From Rhodococcus opacus B4 (GTDB lineage: Bacteria > Actinomycetota > Actinomycetes > Mycobacteriales > Mycobacteriaceae): a stretch of 64,000 bases of DNA. Below, piece after piece: positions 31,462-40,887 of this stretch. The stretch covers positions 1,736,001 through 1,800,000 of the forward strand of contig NC_012522.1 of the NCBI RefSeq assembly GCF_000010805.1, in the 5' to 3' direction. The notes under the pieces were generated by a model. The model was given only the letters and a program-made list of their open reading frames with translations, did no database searches and was not told the DNA's origin. Position 1 is the stretch's first letter. Each line of letters starts with the position of its first letter. The translations under genes were made by a program, and so were the position numbers.

Positions 31462-33081
31462 ATGACAATCCTCGAAGCCCGAGCCGTCGTGGCCGGGTCC
31501 CGGACGCGCCGCTTCCTCGCGCTCGCCGTGATCTGCCTGGCCGAACTGCTGGTGGTGCTCGACAACACCATCGTCAACGTCGCCCTCCCGTCGATCGGCG
31601 TCGAACTCCGCACGAGCGTCAGCGGCCTGCAGTGGGTCGTCGACGCCTACACACTGACGTTCGCCGGGCTTCTCCTGGCGTTCGGCAATCTCGGCGACCG
31701 GTACGGGCGTCGACGCGTGATGGTCATCGGCCTGATCGGCGTCGCCGTCATGTCGATCGCCGGCGCCAACGCCGAGAGCCTGGGCCAGGTCATCGCCGCC
31801 CGCGCCGCCATGGGCGTGTTCGCCGCCGCCGTCTTCCCCGCGACCCTCGCCCTCGTCATCAACATCTTCACCGACGTGCGGGAACGAGCGCTGGCCATCG
31901 CCGCGTGGACCGCGATGGCCGGGTTCGCGATCGCCATCGGACCGATGGCCGGCGGGTGGCTGCTCGAGCACTTCAGCTGGCACTCCGTCTTCTGGATCAA
32001 CGTGCCGATCGCCCTCGTGGCGGCGATTGCGACGATCGTGCTGGTGCCGGAATCGCGTGCCTCCGTCCTCGGGCGCATGGATCTGCTCGGCGTCGCGGCC
32101 TCGATCACCGGAATCACCGTCCTCGTGTGGGCGATCATCGAAGCTCCGCACCACGGGTGGACGTCGGCCGTCACCGTCGGCGCCGTCGCCGTGTCGATCG
32201 CGGTGCTGACCGGATTCGTCTTCTGGGAACTGCGCACCGACCACCCCGTCCTCGACCTGCGACTGTTCCGCAACCGGCGGTTCTCCCTGCCCGCCCTCGC
32301 GATCGCCATCGGGTACTTCTCGATGTTCGGCTTCCTGTTCCTCATCACGCAGTACTTCCAGGGTGTCCGCGAGTACACGCCGTTCGAGTTCGGGATCGCC
32401 TCGCTGCCGTTCGCGGTGTCGGTGGCGGTCGGCGCCCCGGTCGCCACGCTGCTCGCGCAGCGGGTCGGGACGACCCCGGTGATCGTGTTCGGCCTCCTCC
32501 TGACCGGGGTCGGCCTGTACCTCGGGGGCCAGGTTGCCGTCGACAGCAGTTACCTGACGGACGTACTGCCGTCGATGGTGTCGATGGCCCTGGGCCTGGC
32601 CATCGTGCAGGGGCCGGCAACCGAGTCGATCATGGCCTCGCTCCCCCTCGACGAGGCCGGAGCGGGGTCGGCCGTGAACGACACGACCAGGGAAATCGGG
32701 GGAACGCTCGGGGTCGCCGTGCTCGGATCGATCGTCGCGTCGTACTACGCGACGACGATGAGTCCGCTGCTCGACCGGATTCCGGCCGCGTTGATGAACG
32801 ACGAGGAGAAAGGTTTCGCCCGCGCCACGGTCCTGAGTGTGCTCGAGATCCGCAAGCGCGAGATCCCGCCGTTCCTCGAGCAGCAGCGAGAGAATCTCAT
32901 CCTCACCATGAAGACGACGGTCCTGCAGGGTTCGCACACCGCGTCGCTCGTCGCGGCAGGCGCCGTCGTGGTGTGCGCGGTCGTCGTCGCGATCTTCATG
33001 CCCTGGGCGCCGGCGCGCACGGATTCCGTGATGCTCGCCTGGAGGAAGAAACCCGCACCGGAACGAGCCGACGAGGACTGA
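31462..33081 (+). CDS. DHA2-family (EmrB/QacA-like) MFS multidrug exporter
   Basis: The 539-residue protein has about 14 membrane helices, the TM1 motif ELLVVLDNTIVNVALPSIG, motif A GNLGDRYGRRRVMVIG and motif C-like GFAIAIGPMAGGWLLEHFSW. These features identify a DHA2 drug:proton antiporter. It interrupts the usual rplKA-rplJL neighbourhood, divergent from rplJ and convergent with rplA. No strong ribosome binding site is visible before the ATG. The palindrome at 31424-31440 implies inducible control. Confidence 0.92.
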   Translation: MTILEARAVVAGSRTRRFLALAVICLAELLVVLDNTIVNVALPSIGVELRTSVSGLQWVVDAYTLTFAGLLLAFGNLGDRYGRRRVMVIGLIGVAVMSIAGANAESLGQVIAARAAMGVFAAAVFPATLALVINIFTDVRERALAIAAWTAMAGFAIAIGPMAGGWLLEHFSWHSVFWINVPIALVAAIATIVLVPESRASVLGRMDLLGVAASITGITVLVWAIIEAPHHGWTSAVTVGAVAVSIAVLTGFVFWELRTDHPVLDLRLFRNRRFSLPALAIAIGYFSMFGFLFLITQYFQGVREYTPFEFGIASLPFAVSVAVGAPVATLLAQRVGTTPVIVFGLLLTGVGLYLGGQVAVDSSYLTDVLPSMVSMALGLAIVQGPATESIMASLPLDEAGAGSAVNDTTREIGGTLGVAVLGSIVASYYATTMSPLLDRIPAALMNDEEKGFARATVLSVLEIRKREIPPFLEQQRENLILTMKTTVLQGSHTASLVAAGAVVVCAVVVAIFMPWAPARTDSVMLAWRKKPAPERADED

Positions 33082-33092
33082 ACCCGGAAATG

Positions 33093-33133
33093 CAGTTCGG
33101 CCGGTACGGAAGATTTCCGTACCGGCCGAACTG
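33093..33133. terminator. Bidirectional terminator-like palindrome between MFS and rplA
   Basis: A perfect 19-bp inverted repeat (33093-33111 with 33115-33133) with a 3-nt loop sits in the 65-bp gap between the two convergent stops. It should end both transcripts; it lacks a T tract. Confidence 0.8.
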
Positions 33134-33146
33134 TGGTTGGAGAGAC

Positions 33147-33863
33147 TTACGCGTCGGCATCCTCGAGAAGGTTGCGGGTGCGGTTCGGGTCCACCGGGAT
33201 GCCCGGGCCGGTGGTGGTCGAAACGGTGACCTTCTTGACGTAGCGGCCCTTCGCGGAGGACGGCTTCGCACGCAGGATCTCGTCCAGCGCGGCGCCGTAG
33301 TTCTCCACCAGCTTGGCGTCGTCGAACGATGCCTTGCCGATCACGAAGTGCAGGTTGGCCTGCTTGTCGACGCGGAAGTTGATCTTTCCGCCCTTGATGT
33401 CCGCGACGGCCTTCGTGACGTCAGCCGTCACGGTGCCGGTCTTCGGGTTCGGCATCAGGCCGCGCGGTCCGAGGACGCGGGCGATGCGGCCGACCTTGGC
33501 CATCTGGTCGGGAGTCGCGATGGCGGCGTCGAAATCGAGCCATCCACCCTGGATCCGCTCGATGAGGTCCTCGGCGCCGACTGCGTCGGCTCCAGCTGCC
33601 TCGGCCTCGGCGGCCTTCTCTCCGACTGCGAACACGATGACGCGGGCGGTCTTACCGGTGCCGTGCGGCAGGTTGACCGTGCCGCGGACCATCTGGTCCG
33701 CCTTGCGGGGATCGACGCCCAGACGGACTGCAACCTCGACGGTCGCGTCCATCTTGCTCGACGACGTCTCCTTCGCCAGCTTCGCAGCCTGCAGCGGGCT
33801 GTACAGCTTGTCGAAGTCGACCTTTTCAGCGGCGGCGAGATACGCCTTGCTGCGCTTTGCCAT
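33147..33863 (-). CDS. rplA: 50S ribosomal protein L1
   Basis: The 238-residue protein has the L1 signature in the segment [20 protein letters not shown] and the [12 protein letters not shown] motif. It binds 23S rRNA at the L1 stalk and can repress its own operon. It is downstream of rplK with a 130-bp gap. It is intact. Confidence 0.98.
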
Positions 33864-33993
33864 TTCTTCTGTCCTAACTTCTCACCGCAGTGTGTGTCTT
33901 GTCTGCGGTGGTGAATGGTTCAGTAGTGGTCGGGGCCTGGCCGGCCCTCCCACGCTTTCGTGACGGCGGTGCCGTCAGGAGATCTCGGCTGAC

Positions 33994-34428
33994 TCAGCCG
34001 TCGACCGTGATACCCATCGAGCGTGCGGTGCCGGCGATGATCTTCGCGGCCTGCTCGATGTCGTTGGCGTTCAGGTCTTCCTGCTTGGTCTTCGCGATCT
34101 CGCGCACCTGATCCATGGTCACGGAAGCGACCTTGGTCTTGTGCGGCTCGCCGGAGCCCTTCTGCACGCCTGCAGCCTTGAGCAGCAGCTTGGCAGCCGG
34201 AGGGGTCTTCAGCTTGAAATCGAAGGTCCGGTCTTCGTAGACCGAGATCTCGACCGGCACCACGTTGCCGCGCTGGGACTCAGTCGCCGCGTTGTAGGCC
34301 TTGCAGAACTCCATGATGTTCACGCCGTGCTGACCAAGCGCGGGACCCACGGGCGGTGCAGGGTTAGCCTGACCGGCCTGGATCTGAAGCTTGATGAGCC
34401 CTGCGAGCTTCTTCTTCTTGGGGGGCAT
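33994..34428 (-). CDS. rplK: 50S ribosomal protein L11
   Basis: The 144-residue protein has the characteristic N-terminus ([20 protein letters not shown]) with the proline-rich thiostrepton-binding face and the C-terminal RNA-binding region ([20 protein letters not shown]). It is 59 bp after nusG and in order with rplA. Confidence 0.98.
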
Positions 34429-34487
34429 CTCGATTTCCTAATTCTTGCCGGGTGTGTTTCTTGCTACTGCAGTGCAAGTATGTGGCG

Positions 34488-35375
<888 letters not shown>

Positions 35376-35412
35376 TCACTCACATACTTCGGATCCACCG
35401 GGGCGGATTCCG

Positions 35413-35865
35413 TCAACCGAACAACCAGGTGACGCCCTTGATGACCGCCAGATCCAACACGCCGATGAACGTCACCATGAACACCACGAAGGCCAGGACG
35501 ACGCTGGTGTAGGTGATCATCTGCTTGCGATTGGGCCAGATGACCTTGCGCAGCTCGGCGATGACCTCGCGGAGGAACCGGCGCAGGCGCTTGAAGATGT
35601 TTTCCTTGCGCGGCTTGTCGGCGCGATCCTTCTTCGCCGACTTGACCTTGGTGGTCGTGTCCGACTTCGGCTGTTCCGGTGCCTTCACGGAACTCGCGGA
35701 GATGTCGGTGCCTGCCGGAGAGCGACGGCCCTGGCGCTTACCGCTGGGCTTTCCCGAGGGAGTGGCGGAACGCGTGGTGGTGGCGTCGGCCGCGGTGTCG
35801 TCGGCACCGTCCGGGCGCGTAGACCCTGAAGTGTCGCCGTCGCGCTTGGCGCGCTCCTCGCTCAC
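35413..35865 (-). CDS. secE: Preprotein translocase subunit SecE
   Basis: The protein is 150 aa from the GTG at 35865, selected because GAGAGGAAC precedes it; the ATG at 35889 begins only 8 bp after the tRNA-Trp gene and has no binding site. A hydrophilic, Lys/Arg/Ser-rich N-terminal tail of about 85 residues comes before the conserved FLREVIAELRKVIWPNRKQM segment and a single membrane helix. It is part of the SecYEG channel. The protein is longer than minimal SecE. Confidence 0.95.
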   Translation of the reverse strand: MSEERAKRDGDTSGSTRPDGADDTAADATTTRSATPSGKPSGKRQGRRSPAGTDISASSVKAPEQPKSDTTTKVKSAKKDRADKPRKENIFKRLRRFLREVIAELRKVIWPNRKQMITYTSVVLAFVVFMVTFIGVLDLAVIKGVTWLFG

Positions 35866-35896
35866 GTCGTTCCTCTCAGTCGCTGGCATCCGGGGG

Positions 35897-35969
<73 letters not shown>

Positions 35970-36153
35970 TTGGTCGGGAGCCCTGACCCGAATCTAGCCT
36001 CGGACCAGTTCTTGACCGACCTCTCTGTGATTACATGACACGCGCGCCACCCTTGCCGGCCGTACAGCACCGTAGGGCAGCGCGCAGCGCTGAGTAATCC
36101 CAGAAATCTCAGTGTACTTCAAAGCCCCGGAACAAACCCAATCCACCCGGCTG

Positions 36154-36579
36154 TCAGGCCAGACGGACCGTTGCGGTGGCGCGACCGAAGATCTTCTTTC
36201 CCTCGGAACGCGCCACGATCGCGACTACTGCTGTCTTGCTTTCTTCGTCGAGCGACTTCACCTTACCGGTGTACTCGACCTGCGCGGCCTCGTCCTCGCG
36301 GACGTAGACCGAGCTCGTGAAACGAACGTTGTATTCCTTCACCGCACCCGGATCACCGAGCCACGACGTGACGAACCCGCCGCCGAGACCCATGGTGAGC
36401 ATTCCGTGTGCGATCACGTTGTCCAGACCGGCGAGCTTGACGACCTCGTCGCTCCAGTGGATCGGGTTCGGATCGCCGGACACGCCCGCGTAGTTGACCA
36501 GGTCGCCGCGCGTGAGCTTCACGATGCGCTCGGGGAGTTCCTCACCCACCGAGACGTCCTCGAACTTACGAAGCGCCAT
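36154..36579 (-). CDS. hadB: (3R)-hydroxyacyl-ACP dehydratase subunit HadB
   Basis: The 141-residue MaoC-like single hot-dog protein has the catalytic Asp36 and His41 in GDPNPIHWSDE, matching the active subunit of the mycobacterial HadAB dehydratase. With HadA it dehydrates hydroxyacyl-ACP in FAS-II elongation of meromycolate chains. Its start overlaps hadA by 14 bp. No hadC gene follows; tRNA-Trp is next. Confidence 0.95.
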   Translation of the reverse strand: MALRKFEDVSVGEELPERIVKLTRGDLVNYAGVSGDPNPIHWSDEVVKLAGLDNVIAHGMLTMGLGGGFVTSWLGDPGAVKEYNVRFTSSVYVREDEAAQVEYTGKVKSLDEESKTAVVAIVARSEGKKIFGRATATVRLA

Positions 36580-37129
36580 GCATGATCACGTCCTTGACTG
36601 CGTGAGCGATGTTCTCGTCGACCTCGCCGCCGGTACGCGCGACGAGCGTCGTCCACGTGGTCTGGACGAGTTCGTCGTACTGATCGGTGACGATGTTCTT
36701 GGTGACGATGATGTCGCTGCCACCCATCTGACGGAACGACTCCAGGTAGACGTCGCAGACCAGCCGGTCGCCGACCTTGATCGGCTTGTGGAACTCGAGC
36801 CGCTGATCGGTCTGGAGGATCTGACTCGGGTCGTAGCCGGTGACGATCTCCTTGAAGAGGCGTCCCTGAGCGATGATGCCGACGAGCGAGATGAACGTCA
36901 GAGGTGCGAGGAGACCGTCGTAGCCGAGGCCCTTCGCGGCTTCCTCGTCGTGGTGAGCGGGGTGCCAGTCCTGCACGGCACGCGCGTACTCGCGCACCTT
37001 CTCACGTCCGACCTCGTAGAAGTCGTCGACGCGGTAGTGGTGCCCGACCATCGCCAGTGCGTGCGCGGCAGGATCAGCAGGAACAGCCGCGGGCACGTAG
37101 GCCTCTGTCTCTGTCACAGTGTCAGTCAC
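36566..37129 (-). CDS. hadA: (3R)-hydroxyacyl-ACP dehydratase subunit HadA
   Basis: The 187-residue protein starts with GTG (MTDTVTETEAYVPAAVPADP). Hot-dog fold of the MaoC-like family without the D-x4-H dyad of HadB, with HPAHHDEEAAKGLGYDGLLAP resembling the stabilising subunit. It is translationally coupled to hadB. Presence of hadAB agrees with a mycolate-making organism. Confidence 0.93.
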   Translation of the reverse strand: MTDTVTETEAYVPAAVPADPAAHALAMVGHHYRVDDFYEVGREKVREYARAVQDWHPAHHDEEAAKGLGYDGLLAPLTFISLVGIIAQGRLFKEIVTGYDPSQILQTDQRLEFHKPIKVGDRLVCDVYLESFRQMGGSDIIVTKNIVTDQYDELVQTTWTTLVARTGGEVDENIAHAVKDVIMHGAS

Positions 37130-37217
37130 GCGAAAGAACCTCTTCTACCCTTGACGTCAGCGCGTGAGGGCAGCCTAGAGGACTCCCTTCGCGAACGCAG
37201 TCCTTGTCCGGACCGTG

Positions 37218-37385
37218 TTACTTGGACTCGCGATGCGACTGGTGAGTTCCGCAGTTCGGGCAGAACTTCTTGATCTCCAGGCGATCGGGGTCGTTACGCC
37301 GATTCTTCTTGGTGATGTAGTTGCGGTGCTTGCATACCTCGCAGGCCAAGGTGATCTTGGGCCGAACGTCAGTCGAGGAGGCCAC
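37218..37385 (-). CDS. rpmG: 50S ribosomal protein L33
   Basis: The protein is 55 aa with a GTG start at 37385, and GAAAGAAGG upstream. It reads [18 protein letters not shown] and continues to [15 protein letters not shown]. Four cysteines (15, 18, 42, 45) form the zinc-binding C+ version of L33. It lies between hadA and tRNA-Met, as in M. tuberculosis (rpmG2). Confidence 0.96.
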   Translation of the reverse strand: MASSTDVRPKITLACEVCKHRNYITKKNRRNDPDRLEIKKFCPNCGTHQSHRESK

Positions 37386-37446
37386 GGGATGCCTTCTTTC
37401 GGGTGAATCTGATTACGAACAATCAGGGTGGATCATGCATATTGTG

Positions 37447-37519
37447 TAGCGGTGACCGGACTTGAACCGGCGACGCAACGATTATGAGTCGTTTGCTCTA
37501 CCAACTGAGCTACACCGCC
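37447..37519 (-). tRNA. tRNA-Met (CAT anticodon)
   Basis: A 73-nt cloverleaf: acceptor GGCGGTG/CACCGCT, D-arm TAGCTCAGTTGGTAGAGCA, anticodon loop CTCATAA, T-arm GGTTCAAGTCC. The first acceptor pair is G-U, as in elongator tRNA-Met. CCA is not encoded. Confidence 0.96.
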
Positions 37520-37564
37520 TCGGTGTCGAGTGTCGCGCACGAGGCGCTCCACTTCAATCCAGCG

Positions 37565-37637
37565 AGCCCCCTAACGGAATCGAACCGTTGACCTTTTCCT
37601 TACCATGGAAACGCTCTGCCGACTGAGCTAAGGGGGC
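37565..37637 (-). tRNA. tRNA-Thr (GGT anticodon)
   Basis: A 73-nt cloverleaf: acceptor GCCCCCT/AGGGGGC, D-arm TAGCTCAGTCGGCAGAGCG, anticodon loop ATGGTAA, T-arm GGTTCGATTCC. CCA is not encoded. Confidence 0.96.
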
Positions 37638-37814
37638 GTGCTTCGCTCGCACATCGCTGCGCGCTGAAGCCTTGACGAGATTACACAGAAGTCGCGACCA
37701 GAAACAAATTGCCTGGTCAGCGGCTTTCGTAAGTCGCTGCACCCGACACTACGCGTCTCCGGCCCACATAGCGGCGGGTGAGCCGGCCCGGCGCCCGGTC
37801 TCGTCCACGAACGA

Positions 37815-37850
37815 CAGAACCCCGGTGAGTTCTCGCTCACCGGGGTTCTG
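37815..37850 (-). terminator. Terminator downstream of tRNA-Tyr
   Basis: A perfect 15-bp stem (37815-37829 with 37836-37850) with a 6-nt loop begins 4 bp after the tRNA-Tyr 3' end on the minus strand, so tRNA-Tyr is likely a single transcript, separate from tRNA-Thr. Confidence 0.85.
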
Positions 37851-37854
37851 TGTG

Positions 37855-37937
37855 TGGCAGATGTAGGATTCGAACCTACGTAGGCATAAGCCGACGGATT
37901 TACAGTCCGCTCCCATTGGCCGCTCGGGCAATCTGCC
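37855..37937 (-). tRNA. tRNA-Tyr (GTA anticodon)
   Basis: An 83-nt type II tRNA: acceptor GGCAGAT/ATCTGCC, anticodon loop CTGTAAA, a long variable arm, T-arm GGTTCGAATCC. CCA is not encoded. Confidence 0.96.
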
Positions 37938-38136
37938 GGGGTTGCACGAGGAGCGCGAAATCTGTGGGAAATCGCTCTCCGCTGCGGAAAGAAGAATACA
38001 ACGAACGGCCCCCCGTTTTGCAAACCGGGTGGATACGGGCGGTTGCGAACCGATAGCGTCGAATCTGCTCGCCGGCATTCGGCGGGCCCCCGGCCGGGTC
38101 GCGGCGGGGAGAAACAGACGAAACCGGGAGTGTGAA

Positions 38137-38628
38137 GTGGCTGATTCGTCCTTCGATGTGGTGAGCAAGGTCGAGCGTCAAGAGGTGGACAACGCCCTGC
38201 ATCAGGCCGGCAAGGAACTGTCGACCCGGTTCGACTTCCGGAACACGGGAGCCTCGATCGAATGGTCCGGCGAGGAAACCATCACCCTGACGGCGGACAC
38301 CGAGGAGCGACTGCTCGCCGCCCTGGACGTCTTCAAGGAGAAGCTGATCCGGCGTGACATCTCTCTGAAGGCGTTCGACGCGGGCGAGCCGGCGCAGTCC
38401 GGAAAGACCTACAAGCTGTCCGGCAGCCTCGTTCAGGGCATCACCACGGAGAACGCCAAGAAGATCACCAAGAAGATCCGCGACGAGGGCCCCAAGGGCG
38501 TGAAGGCGCAGATCCAGGGTGACGAACTGCGCGTGAGCAGCAAGAAGCGCGACGACCTGCAGGCCGTCATCTCCCTGCTCAAGGGTGAGGACTTCGGGAT
38601 CGCGCTGCAGTTCGTGAACTACCGGTAG
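38137..38628 (+). CDS. YajQ-family nucleotide-binding protein
   Basis: The protein is 163 aa from the GTG at 38137 ([20 protein letters not shown]), the standard YajQ length, with GGGAG upstream. Two ferredoxin-like halves are expected; motifs include [11 protein letters not shown] and [20 protein letters not shown]. Members bind c-di-GMP or nucleic acids in other bacteria; the role here is unknown. It is divergent from tRNA-Tyr and convergent with htpX. Confidence 0.93.
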   Translation: MADSSFDVVSKVERQEVDNALHQAGKELSTRFDFRNTGASIEWSGEETITLTADTEERLLAALDVFKEKLIRRDISLKAFDAGEPAQSGKTYKLSGSLVQGITTENAKKITKKIRDEGPKGVKAQIQGDELRVSSKKRDDLQAVISLLKGEDFGIALQFVNYR

Positions 38629-38630
38629 AG

Positions 38631-38697
38631 GCGCTCCGCGCCTGTGCGTGGTTAGCGAGTCCCTGCACTCGTCAACCACTCACAGGCGGCAACGCCG
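38631..38697. repeat. Dispersed palindromic repeat, family A, copy 2
   Basis: The element fills the gap between the yajQ and htpX stops. Arms 38639-38660 and 38667-38688 pair with three mismatches in 22. The right arm is identical to the copy after rpoC (7783-7804), and the flank GGCGCTCCGCGCC is shared as well. It can serve as a bidirectional terminator. Confidence 0.78.
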
Positions 38698-38698
38698 C

Positions 38699-39559
38699 CT
38701 ACATCCCCGCCATGCGTTCGAGACGCTCGATCCGCTCGGCCATCGGCGGGTGGGTGGAGAACATCCGGCTCATCTTCTCGCCGGTACGGAACGGGTTGGC
38801 GATCATCAGGTGCGACTGTGCTGCCAGCTGAGGCTCCGGCGGCAACGGCGCGGCCTGAGTGCCACGTTCCAGTTTCCGTAGCGCCGACGCCAGCGCCAGG
38901 GGGTCGCCCGTCAGTTCGGCGCCCGACTGGTCGGCCTGGAACTCCCGGGACCGCGACACCGCGAGCTTGACGACGGTGGCGGCGATGGGCCCGAGCAGCG
39001 ACACCAGGAGCAGCGCGATCGGGTTGGCGCCCTGTCCCCCGCCGCGGCCGCCGAACATGTTGGCGAACATGGCGAAGTTCGCGAGTCCCGAAACGACGGC
39101 GGCCATCGCGCCTGCGACCGACGAGATGAGGATGTCGCGGTTGTAGACGTGCGACAGCTCGTGCCCGAGCACGGCCCGGAGTTCGCGTTCGTCGAGGATC
39201 TGCAGGATGCCGCTGGTGCAGCAGACCGCCGCGTGGCGGGGACTGCGCCCGGTGGCGAACGCGTTGGGCGCGCTGGTGGGGCTGATGTAGAGCCGTGGCA
39301 TCGGCTGGTGCGCGGTGGTCGCCAGTTCCCGGACGATGCGGTAGATGACCGGTGCCTGAACCTCGGTGATCGGCTGGGCGTGCATGGCCTTGAGCGCCAT
39401 CTTGTCGCTGTTGAAGTACACGTACGCGTTCATGCCGACCGCGAACACGATGGCCAGCAGCAGGATGGTCGGGTTGCGGAACAGCGCGCCGATGAACACG
39501 ATCAGCGCCGACATGCCGACCAACAGAACCAGAGTCTTCGCCCCGTTTGCGTAGCGCAC
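38699..39559 (-). CDS. htpX: Zinc metalloprotease HtpX homologue
   Basis: The 286-residue M48 membrane protease has HELSH at 133-137 as the zinc motif, two N-terminal membrane helices, and further hydrophobic segments around 145-195. It degrades misfolded membrane proteins. The next gene on the same strand upstream is the polyprenyl diphosphate synthase, as in M. tuberculosis Rv0562-Rv0563. Confidence 0.95.
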   Translation of the reverse strand: MRYANGAKTLVLLVGMSALIVFIGALFRNPTILLLAIVFAVGMNAYVYFNSDKMALKAMHAQPITEVQAPVIYRIVRELATTAHQPMPRLYISPTSAPNAFATGRSPRHAAVCCTSGILQILDERELRAVLGHELSHVYNRDILISSVAGAMAAVVSGLANFAMFANMFGGRGGGQGANPIALLLVSLLGPIAATVVKLAVSRSREFQADQSGAELTGDPLALASALRKLERGTQAAPLPPEPQLAAQSHLMIANPFRTGEKMSRMFSTHPPMAERIERLERMAGM

Positions 39560-39647
39560 GTCACGCCTTCCTTGTCGTTGTCACCCGATCACGGTCGTCC
39601 GAGTTTCGCGATCTCGACCATTCAACGAAACACGGTGGCGGGACGGT

Positions 39648-39666
39648 TCCCGTTCGGCGAACGGGA
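39648..39666. terminator. Short hairpin after the polyprenyl diphosphate synthase
   Basis: An 8-bp stem (TCCCGTTC/GAACGGGA) with a GGC loop lies 37 bp beyond the synthase stop on the minus strand. It is a weak terminator candidate without a T tract. Confidence 0.35.
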
Positions 39667-39702
39667 TCGGGTGAAGACGAGTCCGGGTACTGACGATACG
39701 GC

Positions 39703-40758
39703 TCAGCCGACGCGCTCGATCGTGTAATCGACCAGCTTCACGAGGGCGTCGTTGGCGGGACCCTGCGGCAGTTCGGCGAGCTGGGCGCGGGCCGAGACCG
39801 CGAACTCCTCGAGCTTCGCCTTCGCGGCGGCCATGCCCGGTGAGCGTTCGAGAAGCGCGAGCGCCTCCGCGACGTCGCCGTCGTCGGTGACGGGACCGTC
39901 GAGGAGCACGCGCAGGCGGTCGGCCTCGGGACCCTCGTCGCGCAGCGCGTACAGGACCGGCAGCGTGTGCACGCCCTCGCGCAGGTCCGTTCCGGGGGTC
40001 TTGCCGGACTGCGCGGACACCGAGGAGATGTCGATGATGTCGTCGGAGATCTGGAAGGCGGTGCCCACGGCGTCACCGAGCCGTTCGAGCCGCTTCACGT
40101 GGTCGGCGTCCGCACCGGAGAACGTGCCGCCGAAGCGTCCGGACGCCGCGATCAGCGAACCGGTCTTCTCCCAGACCACCTTGAGGTAGTGCTCGACCGG
40201 ATCCTGCTCGCCGCGGAGCCCGATCGTCTCGCGCATCTGACCGGTCACGAGTTCGGCGAACGTCTCGGCGATGATGCGCACCGCCTCGGGGCCGAGGGTC
40301 GACACGAGACGCGACGCGTGCGCGAACAGGTAGTCGCCGGCGAGGATCGCAACGCTGTTGCCCCACCGCGCGTTCGCGCTCGGCGCACCGCGGCGCATCG
40401 ACGCCTCGTCCATCACGTCGTCGTGGTACAGGGTGGCGAGGTGGACCAGTTCGACGACGGTGGCCGCCGTGACCACCGACGGGTCGGAGGCCTTCGGTCC
40501 GAGCTGGGCGGTGAGCACCGTGAAGAGGGGGCGGAAACGCTTGCCTCCCGCCTTCGCGAGATGCAACGCCGCCTCCGTCAGGAAATCCTCCCCGTCGGAG
40601 AGCTCACTGACCAGCAGTTCCTCGACCTGCTTCAGTCCCTCACGGACCGTGGCGGCGAGCTGCGGGTCGCCGAGATCGATCCCGGCGACCGTAGTGCCCA
40701 CTACAGCGTCGGCAGCGGTGTGTGCTGCGCCCTCGGTGCTCACGTTCTCAGTACCCAT
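39703..40758 (-). CDS. grcC1: Long-chain polyprenyl diphosphate synthase
   Basis: The 351-residue trans-prenyltransferase has the first Asp-rich motif DDVMD (113-117, in YHDDVMDEASMRRG) and the second DDIID (239-243). It builds the polyprenyl tail, probably octa- to nonaprenyl, for menaquinone. Small residues before the first Asp motif (HLATLYHDD) suggest a long product, but chain length cannot be fixed by eye. It is divergent from menJ (129 bp), echoing the grcC1-Rv0561c pair of mycobacteria. Confidence 0.93.
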   Translation of the reverse strand: MGTENVSTEGAAHTAADAVVGTTVAGIDLGDPQLAATVREGLKQVEELLVSELSDGEDFLTEAALHLAKAGGKRFRPLFTVLTAQLGPKASDPSVVTAATVVELVHLATLYHDDVMDEASMRRGAPSANARWGNSVAILAGDYLFAHASRLVSTLGPEAVRIIAETFAELVTGQMRETIGLRGEQDPVEHYLKVVWEKTGSLIAASGRFGGTFSGADADHVKRLERLGDAVGTAFQISDDIIDISSVSAQSGKTPGTDLREGVHTLPVLYALRDEGPEADRLRVLLDGPVTDDGDVAEALALLERSPGMAAAKAKLEEFAVSARAQLAELPQGPANDALVKLVDYTIERVG

Positions 40759-40887
40759 TCCTGTCGTCAGTGACGGCGCGGCTCCGCGCCGTCGGTGGCG
40801 GCTCGGCTACCACGGTAGTGAACCTAGCGGTTCCGCCGCCCGTCGGCCTCGCCGCGGTCGTGTAGCGAAGCCTGACAGGATGTAGGC

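Noticed and set aside
31260-33914. 884-codon plus-strand frame across the MFS exporter and rplA
   Set aside because: It runs out of frame through one clear gene and antisense through another; the composition is Arg-rich with no domains.
37438-37937. tRNA cluster as a possible integration site
   Set aside because: No integrase, direct repeat of a tRNA 3' end, or mobile gene is found near the tRNAs.
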